A program made the position numbers and the translations under genes. DNA of 64,000 bases from the NCBI GenBank assembly GCA_003956705.1, contig QZCP01000120.1, positions 1 through 64,000 of the forward strand. The letters are read 5' to 3'. The notes beneath the pieces were generated by a model. It was not told the DNA's origin, ran no database searches, and saw only the letters and a program-made list of their open reading frames with translations. Positions 24,889 through 35,354 of the stretch are shown here, one piece after another. The DNA is from Brevipalpus yothersi (lineage: Eukaryota > Arthropoda > Arachnida > Trombidiformes > Tenuipalpidae). The first letter of the stretch is position 1. Every line of letters begins with the position of its first letter.

Positions 24889-27738
24889 ATGATTAATGTG
24901 AGAGGACTACAGAGAAATGTGAAAAATGTGGTTAAAAATTATACTGAGCCTCAAGTGAAAGTTCGTGAAGCTACATGTAATGATCCATGGGGTCCATCTT
25001 CAACCTTAATGAGTGAGATTGCCGATCTCACCTACAATGTGGTGGCTTTCTCGGAGATCATGCAAATGATATGGAAAAGATTAAATGATCATGGTAAAAA
25101 TTGGCGTCATGTTTATAAAGCATTGGTTCTCTTAGAGTATCTTATCAAAACTGGCTCCGAAAAAGTGGCTCAACAATGTAGAGAGAATATATTTGCCATA
25201 CAAACATTGAAAGATTTTCAATATATTGAAGATAACAAAGATCAAGGTATGAATGTTCGAGAGAAAAGTAAAGCACTGGTTGCCTTATTAAAAGACGATG
25301 AAAAGCTCAAAATTGAGCGTATACGTGCCCTAAAAGCTAAAGAACGCTTTGCTCAGTCCACTTCGCTTGTAAGCAACTCATCTGGTGTTGAAACTATTCC
25401 TAAATCATCAGCAAGTTATCATGAATCACTTGCCATTGGTGGTGCATCATCTCCAGATGGCTCAATACCATTGGCATCTGATTTGGAAAGTGCTCGTCCA
25501 CAAACAAAAGGTGAAGAAGAACTTCAATTACAATTAGCTTTGGCAATGAGTAAAGAGGAAGCTGAACAAGAGGATAGACTTCGTAAAAACGATGAGATAC
25601 GCTTTCAATTGGCATTGAATGAGTCTCAACGCGAGAAACCTATCAAAAAATCAGCGATGGATGATCTTCTTTCCATAAATGTTTCCTCCAATTCATCTAG
25701 TGTACGCCCAAATGATCCATGGGAAACTGTGGCCGGTGACTCTCGGGGTGTCGGTGCACTCGGTGCTCTGGGTGGTAGTGGTAGTGGTGCCAGTGGCTTT
25801 ATTGGCTCACTACCCTCAAGAGATTTAGCTCCACCACCAAGTTCATCTTCATCTTTAGTAGGAGCCACAGCTGGTGCTCCAGTAGTAATTCCTCCGCCCC
25901 CACCTGTCACATCTCAATCATCTCAACCATTGGCATTCAATGATCCATGGGCACCAAGTCCAGTTAACACTTCACCTTTACGTAGTGATCCATGGAATGG
26001 TAATGCATCAGGTCGTAGTGGCTCAGCAACCAATGATCCATGGCAGCCTAGTCCACCTAGCGGAACACCACAAAATACCGATCCATGGTCCTCAGAGCAA
26101 AATGATGATTCTAATAGCAACAAAAATCAAGGTATATGATTGTAAATAATGTGCATGCCTACGCTTCCATATGCATACGCTACCTACATATCACTTGAAT
26201 GCTAATTGCTTAGTCCTAGTTTGAGTGTAAGCTTTCCCATAGGACAACTTTATGGATACCATAGCACACATATGCTACCATTACTTTAGCAATCTGTTTG
26301 TGTTCTATTCTTTCTCCTCAATTTTTTCAAGCTTCGAGCTTTTCTCTATCTAATCGCCATATTACGAATGACCTTCCCTTGCTGAACCTGACCTTACTCG
26401 GAACTGGTTGAAAGATGACTGGGCAGTCTTCTACTTTGATCTATCTAGAGCATGAAACAACCACTATTTACCATCAAGTTCTTGTCTCATTCTTCTTTCT
26501 CTCTTTACTCATCTTTTTATCCTTTCTTTCTGACTCACACTATTCCACCATCTCTCTTGGTGTAGAAAATTTTTCTCTCACCAACATGGCACTTTTTTTC
26601 ATTGAATGAATCAGGGAGAAGGAAGAGCTACAAAAAGCTAACGATCGTGAGAAAGAGAGATGTACCGAAAGGAGAGAGAAAGAGAGAGAGATGAAAAGTG
26701 TGAAAAAGCTCTTGCATGAAACTACCCTCAAGTTTCCCAGTTGAGGAAAACATTTCAATTTTTAGTAAACTCTCAGGAAATGAATTATCCAACTTATTAC
26801 TTCTTTCCTATTCCCGAAGCAGATAGAGAAAATCTAACCTCAAGCACCAGCTTCGATGCTGCAATTGCGACTACCACCCAATCTACCAGACGAACGCCTG
26901 AAAGCTTCTTGGGTCCCAACTCCAATTTAGTTAATTTGGATGCTCTTGTCAGCACTAAAACAACCGGAGGTAATGAACTTTTCTTCTTTGAGTCAACGAA
27001 TCATGAGTTGTTGTTGATGAAAGATACTTATGAAGAGTCATATATCAAGAGGGAAGATCTGCGAGCTATCGTGTCTCATTGAATGGATAAATGGTAGTCA
27101 AAAAAATCAAAATTATCGTGTGCAAAATCTTATCCATTCACAGTACATATGAGTGAGTGCCTATGTCATGAGAAATCAAAAAAATTGATAATATTTGTTT
27201 GCTATTGAACTTTTATGTGTGTGTGTGCAATACTATGTCTGGTGTAGATTTCTCATTCATCGAATGAGCTTGAGCTTAGCGAACAAGTTTATTAACCCTG
27301 TAAATTTAGTGAGACACTGGCTAGAAAAAGTGAAACATTCTGTGAGAACAGTCTCTCTCTCAGGAACTAATCAATGCTGTCCAATCATAAACTAGAGCTT
27401 TTATCGTTTCGAGGCCCGTTTTGCTCTTTCACTTGAAATATGGTTTCTTTTTCTCTCTCATCATTCATCTTTTCTTCTATCTAATCGCGACATTACCATC
27501 AGCAGGTCTTCCTTCTGGAGGAAATCCGTTTGCCGTAGCTCCAGCAAGTAACCCCTTTCAAGCTGCAAAGCCACCCCCTCCAACCATCAATCAATTGAGA
27601 TCACAAAATCATTTTCCCCTGGGAAACGAAGTTAGCAGTCCAGGAATTTCACCTTTGATATTGAATCAAGCTCAAGGACCTTTCGTCAGAGCTCAATTGA
27701 GTTCTCCCACATCTAGCCACAATCCTTTCGCAATGTGA
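24889..27738 (+). CDS. lqf: Epsin / liquid facets, clathrin-mediated endocytosis adaptor
   Basis: Three coding exons, 24889-26131, 26823-26969 and 27506-27738, joined in phase 1 both times, give 540 residues. The first exon opens after a TTGCAG acceptor, so a 5' UTR exon lies upstream; the start ATG begins MINVRGLQRNVKN, the usual epsin N-terminus. The ENTH domain (about 1-145) binds PtdIns(4,5)P2 and bends membrane. Two ubiquitin-interacting motifs follow (about 207-225 and 234-250, cores LQLALAMSKEE and FQLALNESQ). Five DPW motifs bind AP-2 (from about 275 to 400). Exon 2 carries a clathrin-box sequence, LVNLDALVS. Exon 3 carries three NPF motifs for EH-domain proteins such as Eps15, the last two residues from the C-terminus. 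All parts of a working epsin are present. In flies this gene is needed for Notch ligand internalisation. Confidence 0.97.
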
Positions 27739-27987
27739 GACACTATTCACTCATCCATACATCCTTACAAAAAAAAGACTGAAAGCCTATTGAAAGCCCG
27801 ACAACAACAACTGAATTACAAAGATATTATTATTATTATTATTTCAACAATCTCCATTTTCGGGAGTTCACTCTTCATCACATTCATCACCGAACCTTCC
27901 GAAAAAGAAGGTATAGAGTTTGATATTTCGACGAGTTTCCCACCCGATAAATGCGGAAAAAAAGAAAAGGATTTTAACAACCAAAAT

Positions 27988-28737
27988 TTAATTACTGGAG
28001 CCCGCATGTGCTCGAGCGTTCCGTTTTACCGGTGGTATTCCGGTTCTCCTATATTCAGATCGATTTGCTAAATATTCTCGAGTACATTCCTCTCGAAATT
28101 TTTTATCAAGCATATACTTCTCCATGCAAGCGGTCATATCATCTCGTGGCTTGAAACATACAGGCACAGCCAGAAATCCTTTTTCTTTAACGCATTTAAA
28201 GTATTCTGAAAACAAGAGAGAGAGAAAAAAAGAAAGAGATAAAGAAAAGCCTGGTTCAGATCGAGTACAAGAGGCAAACAAAATCATTTATATGTTCATA
28301 TAGATCTTATATTCTGCTTTCCCCTTCGTCTCAACGAGACTTTCCCTCCCCCAAGCCAATCGATTAATTGACAAAGCCGACACTGTGCATCAATGATCTA
28401 TTAATATTCGATTTACCATCAGTGACATCCTTGCAGTGAGTTTTTACAACCTTTTCTCTCATCAGTTGAGTGATCATAACATCTTTCTCAATGACTCTCA
28501 ATGATAGGTCATCCGGGTCACCTGAAATGAGAGAATTTTTTTGCAAAAATTGGAATCAAAAATTTCGATCAGCTTGAGGATAACATTATCGTTAGCAAAA
28601 TGAATTACATTCTAAAGCTAATTTCACACACACTCACACTTACCTAAACCATGAGGTCCTGATTTGGCTAATTTTTTCGGGAGTTTCGTCCATCTGGAAG
28701 TTTTTTGTTCACCTTGTTCCCTTTGATCGTCCGACAT
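27988..28737 (-). CDS. CMC1: COX assembly mitochondrial protein CMC1, twin CX9C
   Basis: Three exons in transcript order, 28737-28644, 28521-28417 and 28205-27988, both junctions in phase 1, give 138 residues. The middle part is typical CMC1: LRVIEKDV, then LMREK, then the twin CX9C pair. The first CX9C, C-KDVTDEYFK-C, is created across the second intron. The second is C-FKPRDDMTA-C. The protein ends with EYLANRSEYRRTGIP, a family hallmark. CMC1 is imported into the mitochondrial intermembrane space by the MIA40 relay and stabilises COX1 during cytochrome c oxidase assembly. Human CMC1 has about 106 residues; here an extra hydrophilic N-terminal segment of about 30 residues (MSDDQREQGEQKTSRW...) precedes the conserved part and a short Ala/Arg tail follows it. 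It is tail-to-tail with epsin, 249 bases apart. Confidence 0.93.
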
Positions 28738-30394
28738 AACCTTCAAAAGAAAATTAGTCTGACAATATCATCATCAGAAGATCAAAATTTCATTTTTTGC
28801 ATAACACCAGATTTGATAGAATTGTAAGCGAGAGACGAAAAATACGTGTGTTTTTGTTTTGATAAAATGATGATGAAATTGCGCCGTCTAGTGTTTGAAC
28901 CAGATTTTGGGTGGAAACTGTATAAATGATGATGAAATGCGAGCTCATTGCTCAAAATTTTCGTCTTAACATAACTGATGGACGGAAGTATGTGTGGTTG
29001 TCATGATGGTTCATTTAATTTCTTGAAGGTGCCTTTGGACTCTTTAACATGAGGGTCTCAATCAACAAGAATTATGACCCCTCTCTCACATCCTATCAAT
29101 TGAACGAATCGGCATTTGCGATGGCAACGAAAAGTGAAGCGCTCGAAAGTTGAAAACTTTCTAGTGTTTCACTCTTGGTAATGTTGGATCTCATCTCATG
29201 ATTTTTAATAAAAATTCTCAAAGATATAGAAGCGAAATCTGGCCAAAATTTTTATTCATATTTTTGTGCTGATATTCGATGAACTCGATGAGCTATAAGA
29301 GCTGTGTGAAATTATGATTTAGGCTCTAAAATAGTTGACCATTGCTAGACCTCATCAAGCTTTCGCCCGAAAATGATTTAATATCTTCTAATTGTCCTTA
29401 AAACATGACGAATTATACCCTGATGGTCATTAGAAAAATTCTCAATGCTTAATGAAGAGTAAAAAATTTGACTCAATGTATATGCTCAAATTCGTTTGTT
29501 TTATAATGGTTCATAATGTGAGATCAAATATTCTGAGAAAAATCTCATAACTTTTGAGAAAATGGTTCAAAATTCTATTGAACAGTGCTTCTTAGATCAG
29601 AAGTTGGCCTCTAAAGTTGGTAAGTAGAACAAATAATTAGTGCTAAGTTTTCATCGAAGAGACTACTCTTTGAGAAAATCTTTCACATCGATGAGTATTG
29701 TTTTTTATCAGCTGATAAGATAAAACGATGAGCTATAGATGATTCAATTGGATTGACATTATCTTCCATCAATGGAGTCTAATGCGGAGCGCAGTAATGA
29801 CTATTCTCTAGTCCAATCAGTAAATCTCAGCAAATTGTCAAGTAATTTTGAATCTGAGGAACTGTCCGAGGAAATAGTTTTTTAACTCCAGTTATCCATA
29901 AATATCGATTCATCCAAGGTTTTTCGACCAGACACTCACATCCAGTCAGTGCTATGAGGGAATCATCGCAATTCTCATGATTGATGCCAATTTTGTCGGT
30001 TAATTTTTTAATAAATGAGGTAAGAATTTTCCTCCAACTTTTTCTTCAACTGATTGATTGATTGCACATGAATTTTATTCTCCTAGCCAGCTTAATTTAG
30101 CTTAATTTGATACGTTTTTTATAACTTTAGGTTGCAATTGAGGCTTGTAGAGAGGAGGAAAAATTTCAGTTTCTTTCATATTTTCTCCCTACATGCATAG
30201 AGTATGAAAAATGCTGCTAACCTTGATTGATTAACTCAGATAAGGGAAAACTTAGTTAATAAGAACGATATCCCTCATATAAACCTAGGAGACAAACTTC
30301 GAAAATATTCTCTATCGATGATGTATGTGATTCAGTTTCTGATCTCATAATGAGAAAGAGAAGTTTCTAGTGATACGAAACCTCTTCAAAAGCA
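28738..30394. other. Intergenic region between CMC1 and the CRAL-TRIO gene
   Basis: These 1.66 kb lie between two divergently transcribed genes. No coding sequence is recognised. The stretch is plain AT-rich DNA with hardly any simple repeat, in contrast to the first 24 kb. It should hold both promoters and possibly a 5' UTR exon of the CRAL-TRIO gene. Confidence 0.5.
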
Positions 30395-31397
30395 ATGTCT
30401 CAAGTGATACCAGTAAGTGTTGAGCGAGAAGCAAAAACGATCGCTCAATTCTCATGTATTGTGAAGGAAGATGAAAAATTGTCAAAATATTCATTTCCAA
30501 AATGGTGCCTCGAATTTTTTCCACGGGTAACACAATATGATCTGGAAGAGTCTAGAAAATATTTGCTCAGTTACATCGATATTATCAAATCTATGCCCGA
30601 TATTTTTGTTTGGCCTGATAAATTGCACAAAGTTAACCAAGATCAAATTCATTATGTAAGTAAAGCACCGAATGCTGCAGGAGGCAGGATCATCTACTTC
30701 AGACCAGGTAAGAACTAAATTAGCTGATTGTTTCTCGCTCTCTTTCTCTTAAGCCAGAGCACGAATGCTCACTACTCTAACCATCAATCAGAATTGGTTC
30801 AGATTCCTCTAAGAAATTTTTCCTATCGATCTCGAAAGATTACTATTCTATATCTTTCTCCTAACAACTGGTAATGCAATTATATCTAATTATCTTCATC
30901 TCTACTCAGGCTTGTGTGATCTAAAAACGGTATCTCCATTCGAATCAATACATGCCTCCGTGATCAACATTTGGACGGAAGTAGCTCTGAATCCGGATGT
31001 TCATCATCATGGTATGGAAGCGATAGTAGATGCCAAAGGAACAACATTCAGTCATCTATGGAGTGTAACGCTAAATCAATTGAAATTATCCTCAATACTG
31101 AACAATTATGTGCAAGAAAAACTTGTCCGAAAAGTGCATATGATCAATTGTAATCGTGTGATGAGGCTAGCATTTGAGCTACTGAAACCTTTCATGAAAG
31201 CAGAAGTTGTCAATCAGTACACATTCTATGGTGATGATTTGTCCAAATTGCATGAATCGTGTCCAAAATCAAGTCTACCTGCAGAATATGGTGGAACTTG
31301 TGATGACGATTACACTATGGATGAACGTATAAGCCGATTTGAAGTCTCTCGTCCATTGCTTGAGGCTTTATGGGAACAAGTTAAACAAGTTGATTGA
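30395..31397 (+). CDS. CRAL-TRIO (Sec14-like) lipid-binding protein, alpha-tocopherol-transfer-protein type
   Basis: Two exons, 30395-30707 and 30910-31397, joined in phase 1 (CCAG|GTAAG and TACTCAG|GC), give 266 residues, close to the usual 270-310. The N-terminal part has the helical CRAL-TRIO-N pattern: WCLEFF, then the helix LEESRKYLLSYIDI, then MPDIF. From about residue 95 the lipid-binding domain follows: GRIIYFRPG, VNIWTEVAL-like strand, GMEAIVDAKG, then MINCNRVMRLAFELLKPFM as the gate helix, and the hallmark LPAEYGGT near the C-terminus. Such proteins carry tocopherol, retinaldehyde or phosphoinositides between membranes in the cytosol. The ligand cannot be told from sequence. The exact start is not certain, since the usual LRFLRARK motif of the N-terminal domain is absent. 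Confidence 0.88.
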
Positions 31398-31715
31398 TCT
31401 TGTCAAATCAAGATAGCTCTTCTAACATTAATCCATTGATTCTTCTTCCGATTCCTTCAAAATTTTCGACTGGAAGCCTTCTTTAGGTATGGAATAATTG
31501 TATGAATTGGATTTGTAAATAGAAATTTAAATTCTTCATTCGAAAATTTATATTATAGCATTAATAATGCTGTAAAAAGCATTTTTACTGAAATTTGAAG
31601 CAGCAATTACATTGGTATTGATGATATGCTCGAATGTTTTTCTTAACTTATCGGTCTTATCTTATCTTGTAGAAAGAGGGAGAAAAAGTAAGAAGGCGAA
31701 CAAGTGAAGAGGAAT

Positions 31716-33824
31716 TTATTTCCTATGAAGTCCAAGTCGCTTACCAGTGAAATGATAAGTGATAAACAAGAATATGAGATTATGAATGATGATGACAATA
31801 AAACCTTCGTAAACAAATGGTGAACTTAGTGGTAGTCCGTAAAGAACCATACTTCTCAATGCATTTATGGGCTTTGTGTGAGGTAGAATATCGGTCAACG
31901 GTTTGATGTAATATGGGTAGCCCTCAGTAGGTATAACACCTCCTTGATTGAAGCATATTGCTAATTCGATAAATATTGCACAAAGTATCAGTGTAACTTC
32001 ACTCATCCAAGCTACACCCAAAAAAAATCCTATCAAAACAGCATTGATTGTGAGTAAAAATATTAACAAATAAACGAGGAGAAGGGAACCTTTCACTTGA
32101 CTGTCCAACATATAAAGAGTTGATAGAAGTGCCAAAAAGGCGGGAAATGTTAAAATAAATGTATTCGTTAAAGTTTGAGCGCTAAAAATGTCAATATTCT
32201 TTACACCGGAAGCAATATAACGTGGAACACATTTGTTCTTGATTTCAGTGATAATAGAAAATCCAGCGATTATCATGGCTGCAGTTACCGCTGATCCAAT
32301 AGATGATCCAACTTTATACCAATCATTGGTTGGCTCATCAAGTTTACGGCCATCGATAACGGAATTTTCGTATTTCATTGGATGAACCGGAAGTGATTTG
32401 AGGCTCAGATTTGCTTTCGATGCTATCCAATAGTCACGATAGGCTTGAGTTAAAAAAAGTTCCATAGCATATTGAAGATGTCGATTAGTGGTATCAGCGT
32501 ATACTAGTATTTTCGAATTTCGAATAGTACCAATATCCAGCTCAGATCTATCGAGTGCAAGATTACGCAAAAATGCATCACCAAAATTTGCATTTATATA
32601 CACAGCACCGAATATTTTGTTTGCTTGTACATCGGCCAGAGCATCGTCAAGATGGTCGTAATGGGTGAAATAGAAAACATTGGGTCGTATAAATTCTGGA
32701 TAATGAGATGGATTTAAGCATTCAAGACACTTTGGGTGAATATTTTTTCCAGTAAGAAGTTTAACATCATCGAAAATCGTTTGATTCTCGATAACCAAAC
32801 CCATTGGAACATCTTGCACCTTGGTTCCCAATAGTAGATGTGCCGTGAACACATGTCCAGTTGGAAGAGTGAAAACCATAATCATTGCAATTGGAGTGAA
32901 AGCAAACAGATGACAATATCGATAGAATAGCCAAAATATTATTCGAATTCGTGCCTGTAGATGATTCTTCACTGGTCTTGGAACAGAATAAATTATATTT
33001 TGGCTATCTGAAGGATCACTTTGTTCTGGCTGTTTTTGCTTCACACTGTTACTCAGATCACTTGATTGCTGTTTAGAGCACAATTTATAGAATGCATCAT
33101 CAAGATTATCGGTTGCTGTTGAACTTTTTATTTCATCTGGACTTTTGCTTACCACAATTCCACCTTTCCGCATGAAACATATACGATCAGCCTGTGAACA
33201 TTCTTCAATATAGTGAGTTGATATGATGATACACACATTATCATCTCTCATCTCATTGAGAAGTGACCAAATTTTGTGTCTTAATGGTGGATCACAGCCC
33301 ACGGTTGGCTCATCGAGAATAAGTAATTGAGGTGAATGAAGAATGGCCACAGCCAGTGAAAGTCTTCGCTTCATTCCACCGCTCAATGTGAATGTGAAAG
33401 AATTTCTTTTACTTTCAAGATCTAATTTTTCCAACACTAAATCAATTCGCTGGCGAATGTATCCAGGGTCCATCTGATTGAGGGCACCAAAAAAGTGGAG
33501 ACATTCACTGACTCTCATGTCCATTGGAATTGCTTCCTCTTGGGGCATATAACCAACATTAGGACCTGGAACTCCGATTTTATATTGTCCATCATTTGAT
33601 GTTCCAGAACACTCATGACCAAATAGGATTAGCTTACCATACTGGGGCGTGAGTAAAGATATGATTAGTTTGACCAGGGTTGTCTTACCACAACCACTGG
33701 GACCAACAAGGGCTAATATTTGAGATGTGTAAGCTTGAAGAGATACATTTTTTACACCAATACTTTCACCTAAAAATTTTGTATATTCATATGATAAATT
33801 CCGAGCATCTACAGCACAATTCAT
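31716..33824 (-). CDS. ABCH-subfamily (ABCG23-like) ABC half transporter
   Basis: One exon of 702 codons without introns. The nucleotide-binding domain comes first: Walker A GPSGCGKTT (41-49), Q-loop GYMPQEE (Gln 95), signature LSGGMKRR (147-154), Walker B LLILDEP (167-173) and H-loop His 204 in STHYIEE. All catalytic residues are present. After a polar linker a first membrane helix (about 295-317), a large extracellular loop and a cluster of five more hydrophobic helices form the membrane domain. The order NBD then TMD, with six helices and a long first loop, together with the wording around MPQEE, fits the ABCH subfamily. It is known from arthropods and a few other animals, is absent from mammals, and is needed for cuticular lipid export in beetles. 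Half transporters work as dimers. The substrate here is unknown. The gene is tail-to-tail with the CRAL-TRIO gene. Confidence 0.9.
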   Translation of the reverse strand: MNCAVDARNLSYEYTKFLGESIGVKNVSLQAYTSQILALVGPSGCGKTTLVKLIISLLTPQYGKLILFGHECSGTSNDGQYKIGVPGPNVGYMPQEEAIPMDMRVSECLHFFGALNQMDPGYIRQRIDLVLEKLDLESKRNSFTFTLSGGMKRRLSLAVAILHSPQLLILDEPTVGCDPPLRHKIWSLLNEMRDDNVCIIISTHYIEECSQADRICFMRKGGIVVSKSPDEIKSSTATDNLDDAFYKLCSKQQSSDLSNSVKQKQPEQSDPSDSQNIIYSVPRPVKNHLQARIRIIFWLFYRYCHLFAFTPIAMIMVFTLPTGHVFTAHLLLGTKVQDVPMGLVIENQTIFDDVKLLTGKNIHPKCLECLNPSHYPEFIRPNVFYFTHYDHLDDALADVQANKIFGAVYINANFGDAFLRNLALDRSELDIGTIRNSKILVYADTTNRHLQYAMELFLTQAYRDYWIASKANLSLKSLPVHPMKYENSVIDGRKLDEPTNDWYKVGSSIGSAVTAAMIIAGFSIITEIKNKCVPRYIASGVKNIDIFSAQTLTNTFILTFPAFLALLSTLYMLDSQVKGSLLLVYLLIFLLTINAVLIGFFLGVAWMSEVTLILCAIFIELAICFNQGGVIPTEGYPYYIKPLTDILPHTKPINALRSMVLYGLPLSSPFVYEGFIVIIIHNLIFLFITYHFTGKRLGLHRK

Positions 33825-34460
33825 ATTTGATTGTTGAGAGGAAATCTTAACTTTCCTAGTAATAACACTACTTATTCATACACTAAACATCATACATATA
33901 CATGTACATGTACTCAAGTGGAAACAATTCCTCTTCTCATTATTAGAATACTTTTTTTTGTAAACTTATAATGAAAAAAATAGAAACCAATCAGTACTAA
34001 TGCTCTCAACTCTTAGATGATGATAGAATTTCCAGTGCTTCTACTTTGTACTTCATGATTCAGTTCTCTTTGGTTTCAAGAATCCAAACTTACTCGCTTC
34101 ACAATCGATAAGAATCAAGGACATCATTTTTCCGATCTTCAACTCTATGAACCATGTACTACTGGGAATATTTTTTTCTCAACCCTTGTTTTATCAGATA
34201 ACAGATACCTTATGGATACCTAAATACCTTGAATTTATTATTTTTACCCAGAACAGGTTCCGAAAACCTTTAATTACTGATCGAAGTTTCACGAGCATTT
34301 TAAATTTTAAATAATTTAGAAGTGGAAAGTTTTTATTTTAAAAATCTAGATCAAACTAACTTTATTTGATCATGTATCAATGAGTTTCCTTTCCTTTTTG
34401 CAACAATTTGAAAATTTACATAACAGTTAATTTAGAATTTTGATTTTGAATATTACATTT
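33825..34460. other. Intergenic region between the ABCH transporter and ALK
   Basis: These 636 AT-rich bases lie between two genes on the same strand. They must hold the ALK 3' UTR and the transporter promoter. No other feature is recognised. Confidence 0.5.
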
Positions 34461-35291
34461 TTATACATTATCATGAGCATGAGATTGATTGGAGACATCT
34501 TTCATCTCCACATTAACATAACGATTGGGAGCATGATGAGAATTGAGAGATTCTGGATTAAGAATTAATGAATTTACACTTGAATCGGTATTCTGTCGAA
34601 TCGGATGTGGCCGATAAGTCGAATGATTGGCCACCTTTTCCGGTCGACGTGGTGGTAGTAGAGGATTTTTTTGTTCATCATCCAAACTTTTCATGGTATC
34701 CTCATGATTTGATGTGATGGTTGAACATGTGTCCGGAGATAATAGTTCCGTTTTCTCCGTACTAATACTGTAATTTGAATTTGAATTGGAGCATGCAGTG
34801 GGTACCAGATAATCAGTTGAATCTGGTGGTGGACGCATAATGGTTGCATCGCGTTCTGATGATGGTGCTCTATGAAATATGGCCAATTTTCGTGACAATA
34901 CATCAGGATCCACCAGACAGTAGCCTAAACGTTCGATTATGGTTGCAAAATTGGGTCTCATTTCGGGTACTGCTTGCCAACATTGTTGCATGATGGCAAA
35001 TATTTGTGATGGACAGGCATTATTTGGTGGCTCCAATCGGCCACCAGCAGTGACCAATTGCATTACCTCTTGATTACCACGTCCAGGATAGGGCATAAAT
35101 CCCATAGACATTACTTCCCATAATAGTACACCAAATGACCATACATCAGTTTTAGATGTGAAAATACCATCCAAAAATGCTTCAGGCGGCATCCATTTCA
35201 CTGGTAACATTGCTTTTCCTCCTTTACGATAGTAATCTGACCTGATATTTTCACCGGAAAAGGAAAAGGAGAATAGTATAAAGTGGATAGG

Positions 35292-35354
<63 letters not shown>

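Noticed and set aside
27790..28071. Plus-strand open frame of 93 codons downstream of epsin
   Set aside because: It overlaps the last exon of CMC1 on the other strand and is its antisense shadow.
31551..31582. Small hairpin (AGCATT-AAT-AATGCT) after the CRAL-TRIO gene
   Set aside because: Short AT-rich palindromes are expected by chance in such DNA, and intrinsic terminators are not used by RNA polymerase II.
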